This document shows, in pieces, positions 7,915 through 16,557 of a stretch of 44,290 nt of DNA; the first letter of the stretch is position 1; each line of letters starts with the position of its first letter. Both the position numbers and the translations under genes were made by a program. Source of the DNA: Bacillota bacterium (lineage in GTDB: Bacteria; Bacillota; Clostridia; Lachnospirales; Lachnospiraceae); NCBI GenBank assembly GCA_023393095.1, contig JAEWMT010000087.1:1-44290 (forward strand), in the 5' to 3' direction. The notes under the pieces were generated by a model. The model was not told where the DNA came from, made no database searches, and was given only the letters and a program-made list of their open reading frames with translations.

Positions 7915-9413
7915 TCCTCCGTTCCTTTTTGTTTTAATGACGCTTCCAAAATCATTTCCTGGGTAACGCCCTTCTTATCGAAGCTTCCGGTTACCCGTCC
8001 TGATTTCATAACAACGATATTATCTGCCATTCCCAGAACTTCAGGCATTTCAGAAGAAACCATTATAATTGCATAACCATTACAAGCTAATTCATTCATA
8101 ATCTCATAAATAGAGTATTTAGCACCTACGTCAATACCTTTGGTAGGCTCGTCCATGATCAGAACCTTAAGGTCACAGTTAAGTAACTTTGCAAATACAA
8201 CTTTTTGCTGATTTCCTCCCGATAAAGAGGAAGGTGGTGCACTGATATCTTTTGCCTTTAACTGTATTCTTTGACATAGCTCAATCGCCTTACTTATCTC
8301 AGCTTCTTCGTTTAATATCTTGCTTTTCTCAAATTTTTTCATTGAAGCTGAAGATACATTCTGATAGATTGGAAGCTCGTTGATAAGTCCCTGAAGCTGT
8401 CTGTCTTCCGGAAGTAGTCCAACACCGTAGTTTAAAGCGTCAATTGGACTATTTATTTTAATCTCTTCGTTATCCAGTTTTATGGAACCGCTGTCTGCCT
8501 TCATAATTCCGAATATCGTCTGGCATACTTCTGTTCTACCAGCACCTACCAAACCAGTAAGAGCAAGTATTTCGCCTTTACGAACTTTAAATGAAACATC
8601 CTTGAAGTAGCCTTCCTTGGAAAGACTGTTTACTTCAAAAACAACCTCACCGATTTTAGCTGTTTTCGTGGGATACATCTGATCTAGTTCTCTGTTAACC
8701 ATTTCTGTGATCAGTTTCTGATTTGATATCTTATCAACATCCCAAGTTCCGATATACATTGCATCACGTAATACCGTTACTCTGGTAGCCAGACGGTACA
8801 TATCCTCAAATCTATGTGTAATAAAGATAATAGATACGCCGTCATCTCTTAAGCGTTCCGCAATTAGATAAAGTTGCTCACATTCTGTTTTTGTTAAGGA
8901 TGCGGTAGGCTCATCCATGATTAATATTCTTGCATCTCTGGATAATGCCTTTGCAATCTCAACCAACTGCTGCTGTGCCACACTTAACGTTCCCATTGGC
9001 TTATATACATCTATTTCTTTACTTAGCGGTTCAATCAGCTCTTTTGCACGTTGATTCATAAGCTTCCAATTATACAAACCCGCTTTATTCTTAAGTTCTT
9101 GTCCCATAAATATGTTCTCTGTTACTGTAAGATCGGGAAATGCAGTAACGTGCTGGTATATAGCCGCGATTCCCAGCTTCGCTGAATCAGTTGTGGACCG
9201 CAAAGATATTTTTTCACCCTCCAGAAGCATTACGCCACTGTCCGGTTGGTGAACTCCAGTAATAACTTTGATGAAAGTAGATTTTCCAGCCCCATTTTCT
9301 CCCATTAGAGCATGTATCTCTCCTCTTTTTAACTGAAAGTGGACACCATTTAAAGCAGTAACACCACCAAAAGTTTTAACCACATCTTTCAGTTCCAAGA
9401 TATAATTACTCAT
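7911..9413 (-). CDS. Sugar ABC transporter ATP-binding protein, duplicated (RbsA/RhaT type)
   Basis: Cytoplasmic ATPase of 500 residues with two nucleotide-binding halves, as in RbsA, XylG and RhaT. The first half has Walker A GENGAGKST, a signature region with SVAQQQLVEIAKALS, and Walker B ILIMDEPTASL. The second half has a degenerate P-loop, GLVGAGRTEV, followed by LSGGNQQKVVFAKLL and VLIMDEPTKGIDVG, which is typical for the family. The start is set at ATG 9413, preceded by AAAGGAGAAAG, rather than the ATG at 9434. It is the first gene of the transporter operon and lies divergent from the AraC-type regulator at 9672. Confidence 0.92.
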   Translation of the reverse strand: MSNYILELKDVVKTFGGVTALNGVHFQLKRGEIHALMGENGAGKSTFIKVITGVHQPDSGVMLLEGEKISLRSTTDSAKLGIAAIYQHVTAFPDLTVTENIFMGQELKNKAGLYNWKLMNQRAKELIEPLSKEIDVYKPMGTLSVAQQQLVEIAKALSRDARILIMDEPTASLTKTECEQLYLIAERLRDDGVSIIFITHRFEDMYRLATRVTVLRDAMYIGTWDVDKISNQKLITEMVNRELDQMYPTKTAKIGEVVFEVNSLSKEGYFKDVSFKVRKGEILALTGLVGAGRTEVCQTIFGIMKADSGSIKLDNEEIKINSPIDALNYGVGLLPEDRQLQGLINELPIYQNVSSASMKKFEKSKILNEEAEISKAIELCQRIQLKAKDISAPPSSLSGGNQQKVVFAKLLNCDLKVLIMDEPTKGIDVGAKYSIYEIMNELACNGYAIIMVSSEMPEVLGMADNIVVMKSGRVTGSFDKKGVTQEMILEASLKQKGTEE

Positions 9414-9466
9414 CTTGTTCTTTCTCCTTTCCATCTTGCCTTACAAATTTCTGCAAGTACGCTTTC

Positions 9467-9561
9467 GATATTGCAATAATAGGAGCTATTTTTCCGACTT
9501 TCAATATCAAAAACTGTCTTTCTGGTATCATATTTTGCGATATTGGTCACAATTGATATTA
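9467..9561. promoter_or_regulatory. Repeated GATATTG boxes in the divergent control region
   Basis: The gap between transporter operon and regulator carries GATATTG at 9467-9473, its reverse complement CAATATC at 9502-9508, GATATTG again at 9539-9545, and a partial copy GATATTA at 9555-9561. The first three are about 35-37 bases apart, near three to three and a half helical turns. This arrangement is plausible for binding of the adjacent AraC-type regulator to both promoters. The assignment is inference. Confidence 0.45.
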
Positions 9562-9581
9562 TTATCCAAGAATGCTATAAT
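9553..9581 (+). promoter_or_regulatory. Probable sigma-A promoter of the AraC-type regulator
   Basis: TTGATA at 9553-9558 and TATAAT at 9576-9581 are separated by exactly 17 bases. The start point would fall near 9588, about 85 bases before the ATG at 9672. The fourth GATATT box overlaps the -35, which would allow autoregulation. Confidence 0.6.
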
Positions 9582-9671
9582 AAACTCATAGAATCATACA
9601 ACATACTGCATCCTGAAAATAATAAACACAATAAAATTGCATAATACGAACTGATCAGGAGGATATCATTA

Positions 9672-10526
9672 ATGAAATTACCCAAAAGAACCTTTCCCAA
9701 AAATCATGGAAAAAAAATAAATAGTATAGATAATCAAATTGAGAATTTACCTTTCTACGTGAAAGAATGTGGCTACAGTACAGAAAAGAAATTTAAGTTA
9801 GGCAGTACCAATAACTATTCTGATTATTTACTCCTATATTCTGTAGAAGGAGTCATGCGCTTTACGAAGGATACCAATACACAATACGTCCCTCACGATA
9901 ATGTAATTGTTTCATCCTGCAGTTCACCGCTTACTTTTACAAGGACAAGTAAAGATTGGACATTTTTTTATATTATTATTGGTGGTACGCATGCAAAATT
10001 CTATTATAATATGATCCGAAATAAATCCTGTGTATTTGCTACAAGTCAATTAAGTACCATAATTGATCTTTTTATCGAAATTTATAATCTGCATTACCAT
10101 AATGAAATGCTGAATAACATTAAAGCCAGCCTTCTGATTCACTCCTTATTATACGAATTATTTAAAATTTCTAATAATGTAGAAAATAGCAAAAACATTA
10201 CACCAGTTCAGGAGACAGTTATTAATAATGCATTAAAATATATAGCAAAGAATTATAAAAATGATTTGGACATCGATACCATCTGTAATGAAGTCAGCTT
10301 CTCAAAATACTATTTCTGTAAACTATTTAAAGAACATATGGGAATCACGATACATCAATATGTAAATGAATTTCGTGTGGAAAAATCAAAGGATTTATTA
10401 ACCTATTCGAAGCTTTCCATTAATGCGATCGCCACTGCTGTGGGCTTCAAAAATACGCTGACCTATAGCCGAAGCTTTGAGCGATCTATGCATATGACTC
10501 CAACGGAATACAGAAAGTATTTTTAA
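9672..10526 (+). CDS. AraC-family transcriptional regulator of the rhamnose transporter operon
   Basis: DNA-binding regulator of 284 residues. The N-terminal two thirds (to about 175) fit a sugar-sensing cupin-like domain. The C-terminal hundred residues hold the paired AraC helix-turn-helix: a first helix pair around IDTICNEVSFSKYYFCKLFK and a second around INAIATAVGFKNTLTYSRSF, ending in the canonical MTPTEYRKYF. AGGAGG precedes the ATG. It is divergent from the transporter operon and most likely activates it in the presence of rhamnose. The exact effector is inferred from neighbours. Confidence 0.88.
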   Translation: MKLPKRTFPKNHGKKINSIDNQIENLPFYVKECGYSTEKKFKLGSTNNYSDYLLLYSVEGVMRFTKDTNTQYVPHDNVIVSSCSSPLTFTRTSKDWTFFYIIIGGTHAKFYYNMIRNKSCVFATSQLSTIIDLFIEIYNLHYHNEMLNNIKASLLIHSLLYELFKISNNVENSKNITPVQETVINNALKYIAKNYKNDLDIDTICNEVSFSKYYFCKLFKEHMGITIHQYVNEFRVEKSKDLLTYSKLSINAIATAVGFKNTLTYSRSFERSMHMTPTEYRKYF

Positions 10527-10594
10527 TATTGCTGATTAGCTAAATGTCATAAAGCAGAGGATAATACCTTAAGTATTAGATACTTAGAAGCAAA

Positions 10595-10670
10595 AAGGCT
10601 GCGGTAGCTACAAAAGCCGGAAGTTCTGCTATTAATACAGATTCTTCTGGTTTTGTGCTACCGCAGCCTT
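10595..10670. terminator. Long hairpin terminator between convergent genes
   Basis: AAGGCTGCGGTAGC near 10595 pairs with GCTACCGCAGCCTT ending at 10670, and the stem extends inward through ACAAAAGCCGGAAG and its complement with few mismatches. On the minus strand it is followed by TTTTT, so it mainly ends the D-lactate dehydrogenase transcript. It also ends transcription from the AraC gene, which has a smaller hairpin at about 10569-10586. Confidence 0.8.
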
Positions 10671-10700
10671 ATCATATGAGGCTTTTACTACATTATTAAA

Positions 10701-11735
10701 TTAAAAGCATTTTTGGTTCTTCTCTCTTGGGCAGGCCTCTCCCTTACTGCACTGATAACATATCTCATTTGACAGGACCTTATTATCAAAATAATCTCTG
10801 CAGTTTTTAAAGGTGGTTTCTGCAATATTATGCAGAGCTTCCTGTGTTAAAAATGCCTGATGGGAAGTAACTATGACATTCGGCATGGATATTAGTCTTG
10901 AAAGTACGTCATCCTGAATTATGGAATAGGACATATCCTCATAAAACAGCTCTGTTTCCTCTTCATAAACATCCAGGCAGGCACCGCCGATTTTCTCACT
11001 TTTTAATGCCTCGAGCAAAGCTTCACTATCAATTAGAGCTCCTCTGGAGGTATTAATAATAGTAACATCCTTTTTCATTAATCCGATTGTATTTTGATTA
11101 ATTAAATGGAAGGTATCCTTTGATAGTGGACAATGTAAAGAGATAATATCAGCATCCTTACACAAATCCTCTAGGGAAACATATTGAATACCGGAATCCT
11201 TTAGAGGATATGGATCATATGCAATTACCCTCATTCCAAATCCATTACAGATATCTATAAAAATTCGCCCGATTTTTCCTGTCCCGATCACACCAATTGT
11301 CTTTCCGTGCAGATCAAAACCAGTCAGACCATTCAGACTAAAATTAAAATCCCTCGTCCTGATATACGCTTTATGTATTTTTCGATTCAACGTCAGTAAA
11401 AGTGCCATTGCATGTTCTGCGATTGCATAAGGTGAATAAGCCGGTACCCTTACTACATGAATCCTCTTATAAGATGCTTTAAAGTCCACATTATTATAAC
11501 CTGCACATCGCATGGCAATCAGCCTGACTCCAATATCATACAAATTATTGATGGTTTCTTCATCAATATTATCATTGACAAAAGCTACAACCACTTCATA
11601 TCCCTTTGCCATAAATGCTGTTTTGGGGCCAAGCTTAGTTTCAAAATATTCAACCTCAATCCCATACTGATCTTTTAATAATTCAAAATAAGTCTTATCA
11701 TAAGGCTTTGCATCAAAAAGACATATTTTATTCAT
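10701..11735 (-). CDS. D-2-hydroxyacid dehydrogenase, probable D-lactate dehydrogenase
   Basis: NAD-dependent reduction of pyruvate to D-lactate is the likely role. The 344-residue protein has the Rossmann motif GVIGTGKIG near residues 149-156 and the three catalytic residues of the family: Arg about 231 in NTSRGAL, Glu about 259 in DVYEEE, and His about 292 in SHQAF. The ATG at 11735 with GGGAGGG upstream is preferred to that at 11750. The C-terminus carries a short Cys cluster (CYQCSKGEACPREKNQKCF, spacing C-x2-C-x5-C-x7-C) that could bind metal. A different 2-hydroxyacid substrate is possible. It converges on the AraC gene and seems independently transcribed. Confidence 0.85.
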   Translation of the reverse strand: MNKICLFDAKPYDKTYFELLKDQYGIEVEYFETKLGPKTAFMAKGYEVVVAFVNDNIDEETINNLYDIGVRLIAMRCAGYNNVDFKASYKRIHVVRVPAYSPYAIAEHAMALLLTLNRKIHKAYIRTRDFNFSLNGLTGFDLHGKTIGVIGTGKIGRIFIDICNGFGMRVIAYDPYPLKDSGIQYVSLEDLCKDADIISLHCPLSKDTFHLINQNTIGLMKKDVTIINTSRGALIDSEALLEALKSEKIGGACLDVYEEETELFYEDMSYSIIQDDVLSRLISMPNVIVTSHQAFLTQEALHNIAETTFKNCRDYFDNKVLSNEICYQCSKGEACPREKNQKCF

Positions 11736-12233
11736 AATTATCCCTCCCATCCTTCGTAATGGATTTTTACCTATTCTTTTTTGGATACTGGTTTCACTGT
11801 TTTTCCTTTTTTAACTGTATTATCAGGAATCCTAACTGCAAAATCATCTATCGTCTTTTAATCTTTTTTATCATTTTTTCATATAATAATATTATATTTT
11901 AAAATCCCATATATTTCAAATTATTTTTGAAAACTTTTATATTCAATTTACACATTTTTCTCTTAATTATATTATTTTCATAGATCGAATTTTCCTATAA
12001 AATGAAAAATGAAATGCAACTACTTTAGGCGATGACGGCCAAACAAATTTATACTTTCAGATTTGACGAATGCTCTTCCCTCTTATTAATTATTCTATTT
12101 TCTTACAGCTCTCATATTTCTTGCTTACATTTTAATCTTATGGTATATTCAGTAATAAATGGATACACTAAATTCCTATTAGGTTTTACACCAATTGGTA
12201 ATCTCCCTACCGTGGAAAGAGAGGTGTGTAAAT
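11736..12233. other. AT-rich intergenic region between D-LDH and ptsI
   Basis: About 500 bases without a convincing gene. The part next to the dehydrogenase is very AT-rich and would contain its promoter. A promoter-like pair for ptsI lies at 12121-12149, followed by an 85-base leader. I looked for a riboswitch or PTS antiterminator hairpin in the leader and saw no convincing one. Confidence 0.6.
12121..12149 (+). promoter_or_regulatory. Possible promoter of the ptsI-pfkB unit
   Basis: TTGCTT at 12121-12126 and TATATT at 12144-12149 are 17 bases apart. The -35 is poor (three of six) and the -10 good (five of six). The position, about 85 bases before the ptsI start, is sensible. Confidence 0.35.
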
Positions 12234-13958
12234 ATGTGCATTTTATCTGGAATTCCAGTTTTTAAAGGAATTGCGGCCGCCCCTGTTTATACCTATCAGG
12301 CCATTGAACTCAAAATTGAAAAAGAACGGATTGATCCACAAAATATCAATGATGAATTATTCCGTTTTAAAAAAATACAGAAGAAGGTAATTCAAGAATT
12401 AAAAGAGCATATCGAGATGGCTGAAAGCTCCAATCTTAAGGAAGAAATAGAAATATTCCGGGCTCATCTCATGATGGCTGAAGATCCAATATTAATAAGT
12501 AAGATTACAGATAGAATTCAAAAAGAACATTTTTCTGTAGAACAGGCTATTGAAAAATCCAAATTAGAAATTATGGATATGTTCTTACAAATAAAAGATG
12601 CTTACCTAAAAACAAGAGCTGCCGATGTTGAGGATGTGGCAAACCGCTTATTAGAGTTATCACTGGGAATAAGTCATAAAGAATTAAGCGAAATAAAAGA
12701 AAATGTAATTCTTGTGGCGAAGGATCTAAAACCTTCTGAACTATCGGTACTTTCATACTGTATCAAAGGAATATTACTGGAAGAGGGAAGTCAGACCAGC
12801 CATGCAGCAATCCTCGCTAAGGCAAAAGGGATACCTACAATTGTTGGATTATCCGGAATATATAATGAAGTTCATTCCAATGATCTTATTATAGTAGACT
12901 CTGTTCACAATAAAGTATACCTCCAGCCTACCAATAAGCAGCTTTCTTATTATAAAAAGCAAATTGATATCATTAACCATAAGAAGCTAAAAGCCAATTT
13001 AATAAAAGAGGAAGCAGCTATTACAAAGGATGGAAAAAAGATAAAACTTTATGGTAATATCAGCTCCTCCTCAGAAGCATCATTAGTCGAAGACAACGGT
13101 GGCAAAGGAATTGGTCTTTTACGAACGGAATTCCTGTATATGAATTCAAGCAGCTTTCCCACTGAGGAAGAACAATTTAATGAATATGTAAAAATTGTTG
13201 AAAAAGGATTTGAGGATGTCATTATCCGGACACTGGATATTGGCGGAGATAAGAATCTTCCTTATTATAAGATGAAAGAAGAAGAAAATCCTTTTCTTGG
13301 TTTCCGGGCGATACGGTTTACTTTAGCAAATCCTGATTTATTTAAAATTCAGTTAAAAGCGATCCTAAGAGCATCTGCTTTTGGACGGACGGGCATAATG
13401 TTTCCGATGATCTCCTGTCTGGATGAAGTACGTAAGGCAAAAGCTTTATTGGAAAAATGTAAGAATGAATTAAGGGAGAATAAAATTTCCTTTGATGCCG
13501 ATATCCGAGTTGGTATCATGATTGAAACACCAGCTGCCGCTGCCATAGCTGATATTTTAGTTGAAGAGGTAGACTTCTTCAGTATAGGAACAAATGACCT
13601 GTGTCAGTACACCTTAGCAGTTGATCGAATGAACAACGAAGTAGCATATCTCTATCAACCATTACATCCAGGCATCATTAGGCTGATTCATCAGACGGTA
13701 AATGCTGCACATAACGCCAATAAAGAAGTCGGCATCTGTGGTGAAATAGCTGGTGAAGCTGTGAATGCCCTACTGTTAATCGGACTTAATATTGATGAAC
13801 TTAGCATGAGCCCGGCAGTAATACCGGAAGTCAAATCTTTGATCCGGCAAATATCATATAAAGACGCACAGCAAATAGCAAAACGTATATTACTATGCAA
13901 GAATACGGAGGATATAAAAGTAATATTAGAGCAGGAAATTAAAAAATATGTTTATTAA
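12234..13958 (+). CDS. ptsI: Phosphoenolpyruvate-protein phosphotransferase (PTS enzyme I)
   Basis: Enzyme I transfers phosphate from phosphoenolpyruvate to HPr in the cytoplasm. The 574-residue protein has family length. The active-site His190 lies in SQTSHAAILAKAKG (E. coli His189). The PEP-binding barrel shows GLLRTEFLYM, DIGGDKNLPYY, FLGFRAIR, and FSIGTNDLCQYTLAVDR near the end. ATG 12234 is chosen because GAGAGGTG precedes it; an in-frame upstream ATG at 12195 has no good site. It is followed after about 150 bases by a PfkB-type kinase, but no HPr or enzyme II is present here. Whether it is the sole enzyme I or an additional copy cannot be judged from the window. Confidence 0.93.
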   Translation: MCILSGIPVFKGIAAAPVYTYQAIELKIEKERIDPQNINDELFRFKKIQKKVIQELKEHIEMAESSNLKEEIEIFRAHLMMAEDPILISKITDRIQKEHFSVEQAIEKSKLEIMDMFLQIKDAYLKTRAADVEDVANRLLELSLGISHKELSEIKENVILVAKDLKPSELSVLSYCIKGILLEEGSQTSHAAILAKAKGIPTIVGLSGIYNEVHSNDLIIVDSVHNKVYLQPTNKQLSYYKKQIDIINHKKLKANLIKEEAAITKDGKKIKLYGNISSSSEASLVEDNGGKGIGLLRTEFLYMNSSSFPTEEEQFNEYVKIVEKGFEDVIIRTLDIGGDKNLPYYKMKEEENPFLGFRAIRFTLANPDLFKIQLKAILRASAFGRTGIMFPMISCLDEVRKAKALLEKCKNELRENKISFDADIRVGIMIETPAAAAIADILVEEVDFFSIGTNDLCQYTLAVDRMNNEVAYLYQPLHPGIIRLIHQTVNAAHNANKEVGICGEIAGEAVNALLLIGLNIDELSMSPAVIPEVKSLIRQISYKDAQQIAKRILLCKNTEDIKVILEQEIKKYVY

Positions 13959-13980
13959 CAAAGTATATTTTAGTACCAAA

Positions 13981-14032
13981 TTCTCACGCCGACTTACTAA
14001 GCATCACATATAGTGATAACGGTACGTGAGAA
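13981..14032 (+). other. Intercistronic hairpin between ptsI and the PfkB-type kinase gene
   Basis: TTCTCACG at 13981-13988 pairs with CGTGAGAA at 14025-14032, and an inner helix ATCAC/GTGAT lies at 14003-14017. No U-run follows, so a processing or stability element is likelier than a terminator. Confidence 0.5.
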
Positions 14033-14105
14033 GTTGATTATATCACCCAAACTATTATTTTCTCGATATAAATACGAAAGATTAAATATATGAAGGAGGC
14101 GGATT

Positions 14106-15041
14106 ATGATTACAGCAGTTTCATTAAATCCTGCCATTGATAAGACAATTATGATTACGGATTTTAATTGGGGTGAAGTCAACCGTATAGAAAGCACAAG
14201 AAATGATATAGGCGGAAAAGGAATCAATGTTGCAAAGATATTAAACCGTCTGAATGTTCAGACGCAAGTCTGTGGCTATATCGGAAACCAGAATAAACAA
14301 ATAGTCGAAGAACTGCTTTCCCATGAAAAACTGCATTGCCAATTTCTCGAAGCTGACGGTTTAACCCGTACTAATACGAAGATTGTTGAACTTGATAAAG
14401 GAATAACTACCGAGCTTAACGAACAGGGCTTTTTCTTAACTGGAGAGCAGATGAAGCAGTTTCAGGTAATACTTCTAGAAGAAGCTGCCCACAGTGATTT
14501 TGTAGTTTTCAGTGGAAGTATTCCAAGAGGACTTGCGAAAGAAACATATCAGGAGTTTATATCTATTGTTCACCCTTATACGAAGACTATACTTGATGCT
14601 GAAGGGTCTCTGCTTGTAGAGGGTATCAAAGCCGGTCCGTATATGATAAAACCGAACATTCACGAACTGGAGGAAGCCTTCCATATTAAATTTGCTGCAG
14701 ATGAAGATATTATAATATTTTGTAAATCATTAGCAGATATGTACGGCATTCATCTGATTCTGGTATCCATGGGAGAAAAAGGTAGTCTGCTTATCTCAGA
14801 GAAGGAATGCTATAAAGCAGAGCCAATTAAAGTAGCAGTTAAAAGCACAGTAGGTGCAGGTGACTCCATGATAGCCGGAATGTTGTATGGTATTAATAAA
14901 GGGTTAACAACAAGAGATGCTTTCGCATTTGCAGTAGCCTGTGGAACTTTGGCTGTAACAAAGGAAGGAACCATGTCATTCGCTATTGGGGAAATACAAG
15001 AGATGCTTAGAAGTGTTCATATTTTAAATCTGATTAACTAG
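14106..15041 (+). CDS. PfkB-family kinase, probable 1-phosphofructokinase (FruK-like)
   Basis: Phosphorylates a sugar phosphate, most probably fructose 1-phosphate to fructose 1,6-bisphosphate. The 311-residue length fits FruK/LacC. The start ITAVSLNPAIDKTI and the first PfkB signature GGKGINVAKILNRL near residues 37-50 are typical, as is the anion-hole and catalytic-Asp motif STVGAGDSMIAG near 248-259. AAGGAGG precedes the ATG. Tagatose-6-phosphate kinase (LacC) is the main alternative because the two are hard to separate by eye. Cotranscription with ptsI suggests a PTS sugar route, although no enzyme II lies beside it. Confidence 0.83.
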   Translation: MITAVSLNPAIDKTIMITDFNWGEVNRIESTRNDIGGKGINVAKILNRLNVQTQVCGYIGNQNKQIVEELLSHEKLHCQFLEADGLTRTNTKIVELDKGITTELNEQGFFLTGEQMKQFQVILLEEAAHSDFVVFSGSIPRGLAKETYQEFISIVHPYTKTILDAEGSLLVEGIKAGPYMIKPNIHELEEAFHIKFAADEDIIIFCKSLADMYGIHLILVSMGEKGSLLISEKECYKAEPIKVAVKSTVGAGDSMIAGMLYGINKGLTTRDAFAFAVACGTLAVTKEGTMSFAIGEIQEMLRSVHILNLIN

Positions 15042-15052
15042 AATTACGGGAA

Positions 15053-15184
15053 ATGTGCGGATTAATCCGAAATCTATTAAGAAGAAAGACAGCAAAATAT
15101 AACTATGCTGGCGAATACGGTCTATACAAATTTCTGAACAACCTGCGGCCGTTAAGAGAAGAAATCAGAGATCTGTTGTTATAA
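15053..15184 (+). CDS. Small open frame of 43 residues, doubtful
   Basis: ATG at 15053 to TAA at 15182-15184, beginning 11 bases after the kinase stop. The peptide is basic and its last part reads YAGEYGLYKFLNNLRPLRE, which looks protein-like rather than random, but there is no proper ribosome binding site (GGGAA directly abuts the ATG). It may be a remnant of a larger gene. I do not recognise it. Confidence 0.25.
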   Translation: MCGLIRNLLRRKTAKYNYAGEYGLYKFLNNLRPLREEIRDLLL

Positions 15185-15219
15185 GATCATAGTATAATAG
15201 GAACGTGGGTTTAAGAAAA

Positions 15220-15432
15220 GAGACTGTCGCAAAATAACCTACAGTGATATAAGGTACTCCGCATAATCTCCTTAATGCACTGTTTGGAAGACATGTTCTC
15301 TATTTCGTATGTCAAATACGAACATTTATGTACGAATATGACATACAAAATCGAGAATGTGTCTTCCAACCTGTGTATGTGGAGATTATGTGGAGTACCT
15401 TATATCATATATGCCTAAAATGCGACAGCCCC
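15220..15432. repeat. 213-bp long-palindrome element (MITE-like)
   Basis: The whole stretch is a nearly self-complementary palindrome. The tips are GAGACTGTCGCAAAATA on the left and TAAAATGCGACAGCCCC on the right. Inward, GGTACTCCGCATAATCTCC, TTGGAAGACA, TTCTC and GTATGTCA-like blocks all reappear in reverse complement on the other arm. It contains no gene. A short internally deleted relative stands at 266-318. Size, terminal repeats and dispersal fit a miniature inverted-repeat transposable element; the parent transposase is unknown. It lies between convergent transcription units (kinase and Big_2 gene) and may also terminate both. Confidence 0.8.
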
Positions 15433-15474
15433 TTGGTACGATATTCCAACATTTCTGCTATTTGACCATCGGAC

Positions 15475-16284
15475 TTATCTGATAGAATTGATCAAATTGA
15501 CAGCTACGGTATTCAATCCCATATCCGAAGTTTCAGACACTTCGACAGTGAGCAATAGCTTCTTATAATAGAATCTGTAGATTGTCATTTGATAAGTTCC
15601 ATCATCTGTAGTTAGCTTAAATTTTGCGTGGCAGACAGTGCCTAAATCGGTTTTAAAATCACTGATTACAAGATCTGTTACTTTATGGCTATTAAATTCA
15701 TATTTCTTGATATATAAGTTCAACTGATCGGTCATAGTATCTTTTACATCTTCATATTTAGGAGCATTCTTACCGGTCTTCTCTGTTGTTATGAGTATAT
15801 CGTTACCGTAACCAGCTTCCTGAGGTTTTAATTTAAATTGAAATATTTTATCAACCTGATCTGGCGATGGAGCTGCAACAGGTGATGTATAAAACATCCA
15901 ATCTGCGGGTATATCAATGTTACAGCCCTCGATTGATTCTGTTGTTGTAGGATATCCATAATTTGTAACCCTAACTTTACAAGTATATTTTTTACCTCCT
16001 ACAGTCCCAGTAATCGTAGCAGTTCCGACTGATTTTGCGGTGACCTTACCGCTGCCTGCTACCGATGCTACCGATTTCTTGCTAGATTTCCATGTAACCT
16101 TACTTTTTGTTCCGGTTATATTTAGTTTCTTTGATTTGCCGACTTCAAGCGTGATAGATTTACTACTGATTTTGACAGTTGCAGCTTTGGCATAGGTTAT
16201 GTTCCCTGTAACAGGTAAGGTTCCTGTTAAAATCATGGTAATTACCATAATAAAGGCAATTGCTGACTTTTTCATGTGCTTCAT
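15475..16284 (-). CDS. Secreted Big_2 (bacterial Ig-like) domain protein of unknown function
   Basis: Exported protein of 269 residues. A signal peptide with a basic start and hydrophobic core lies at residues 1-34, with cleavage likely after YAKA. Residues about 37-106 form a Big_2 domain with the hallmark pattern LEVGKSKKLNITG, WKSSKKSVASV, GKVTAKSVGTATIT. The rest (about 110-269) is a globular region of alternating beta-type character with TTTESIEGCNIDIPADWMFY near its start, which I do not recognise. AGGAGG lies nine bases before the ATG. Transcription seems separate from recQ. A surface or cell-wall role is likely only by analogy with other Big_2 proteins. Confidence 0.75.
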   Translation of the reverse strand: MKHMKKSAIAFIMVITMILTGTLPVTGNITYAKAATVKISSKSITLEVGKSKKLNITGTKSKVTWKSSKKSVASVAGSGKVTAKSVGTATITGTVGGKKYTCKVRVTNYGYPTTTESIEGCNIDIPADWMFYTSPVAAPSPDQVDKIFQFKLKPQEAGYGNDILITTEKTGKNAPKYEDVKDTMTDQLNLYIKKYEFNSHKVTDLVISDFKTDLGTVCHAKFKLTTDDGTYQMTIYRFYYKKLLLTVEVSETSDMGLNTVAVNLINSIR

Positions 16285-16370
16285 TAATGTAATCCTCCTA
16301 AAAATTATTTTTTAATTCTTTGAAATCTAGACTCTCCTCGTTTTCTACTAATGTTTTATATACATATAAA

Positions 16371-16399
16371 ATAATGCATTTGTCTTATAAATATGTCAA
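16371..16399 (-). promoter_or_regulatory. Possible promoter of the Big_2 protein gene
   Basis: On the minus strand TTGACA (16399-16394) and CATTAT (16376-16371) are separated by 17 bases. The start point would be near 16364, giving a leader of about 80 bases. The -35 is perfect and the -10 has four of six consensus bases. Confidence 0.4.
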
Positions 16400-16557
16400 T
16401 AATTAATTTAAAACTTTAAAGCTTACATTCATTAATATTTCGTAAATATTTTAGATCTTGTCAATATGGTAATTATCATCCGTATTTTAATGATGAAATT
16501 AGTAACGTAAGAATCACTTCCGCTATTCTCTTTAAATAAAATATATATATCTTAATC

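Noticed and set aside
12195..12233. Upstream ATG for ptsI at 12195
   Set aside because: No ribosome binding site, and the added residues do not belong to the enzyme I family; GAGAGGTG fixes the start at 12234.
11736..12233. Riboswitch or PTS antiterminator leader before ptsI
   Set aside because: The GGCGATGACGGCC stretch near 12029 suggested structure, but no conserved riboswitch core or antiterminator/terminator pair could be drawn.
13349..13900. Minus-strand open frames inside ptsI
   Set aside because: Shadow frames of a well-supported gene, without translation signals.
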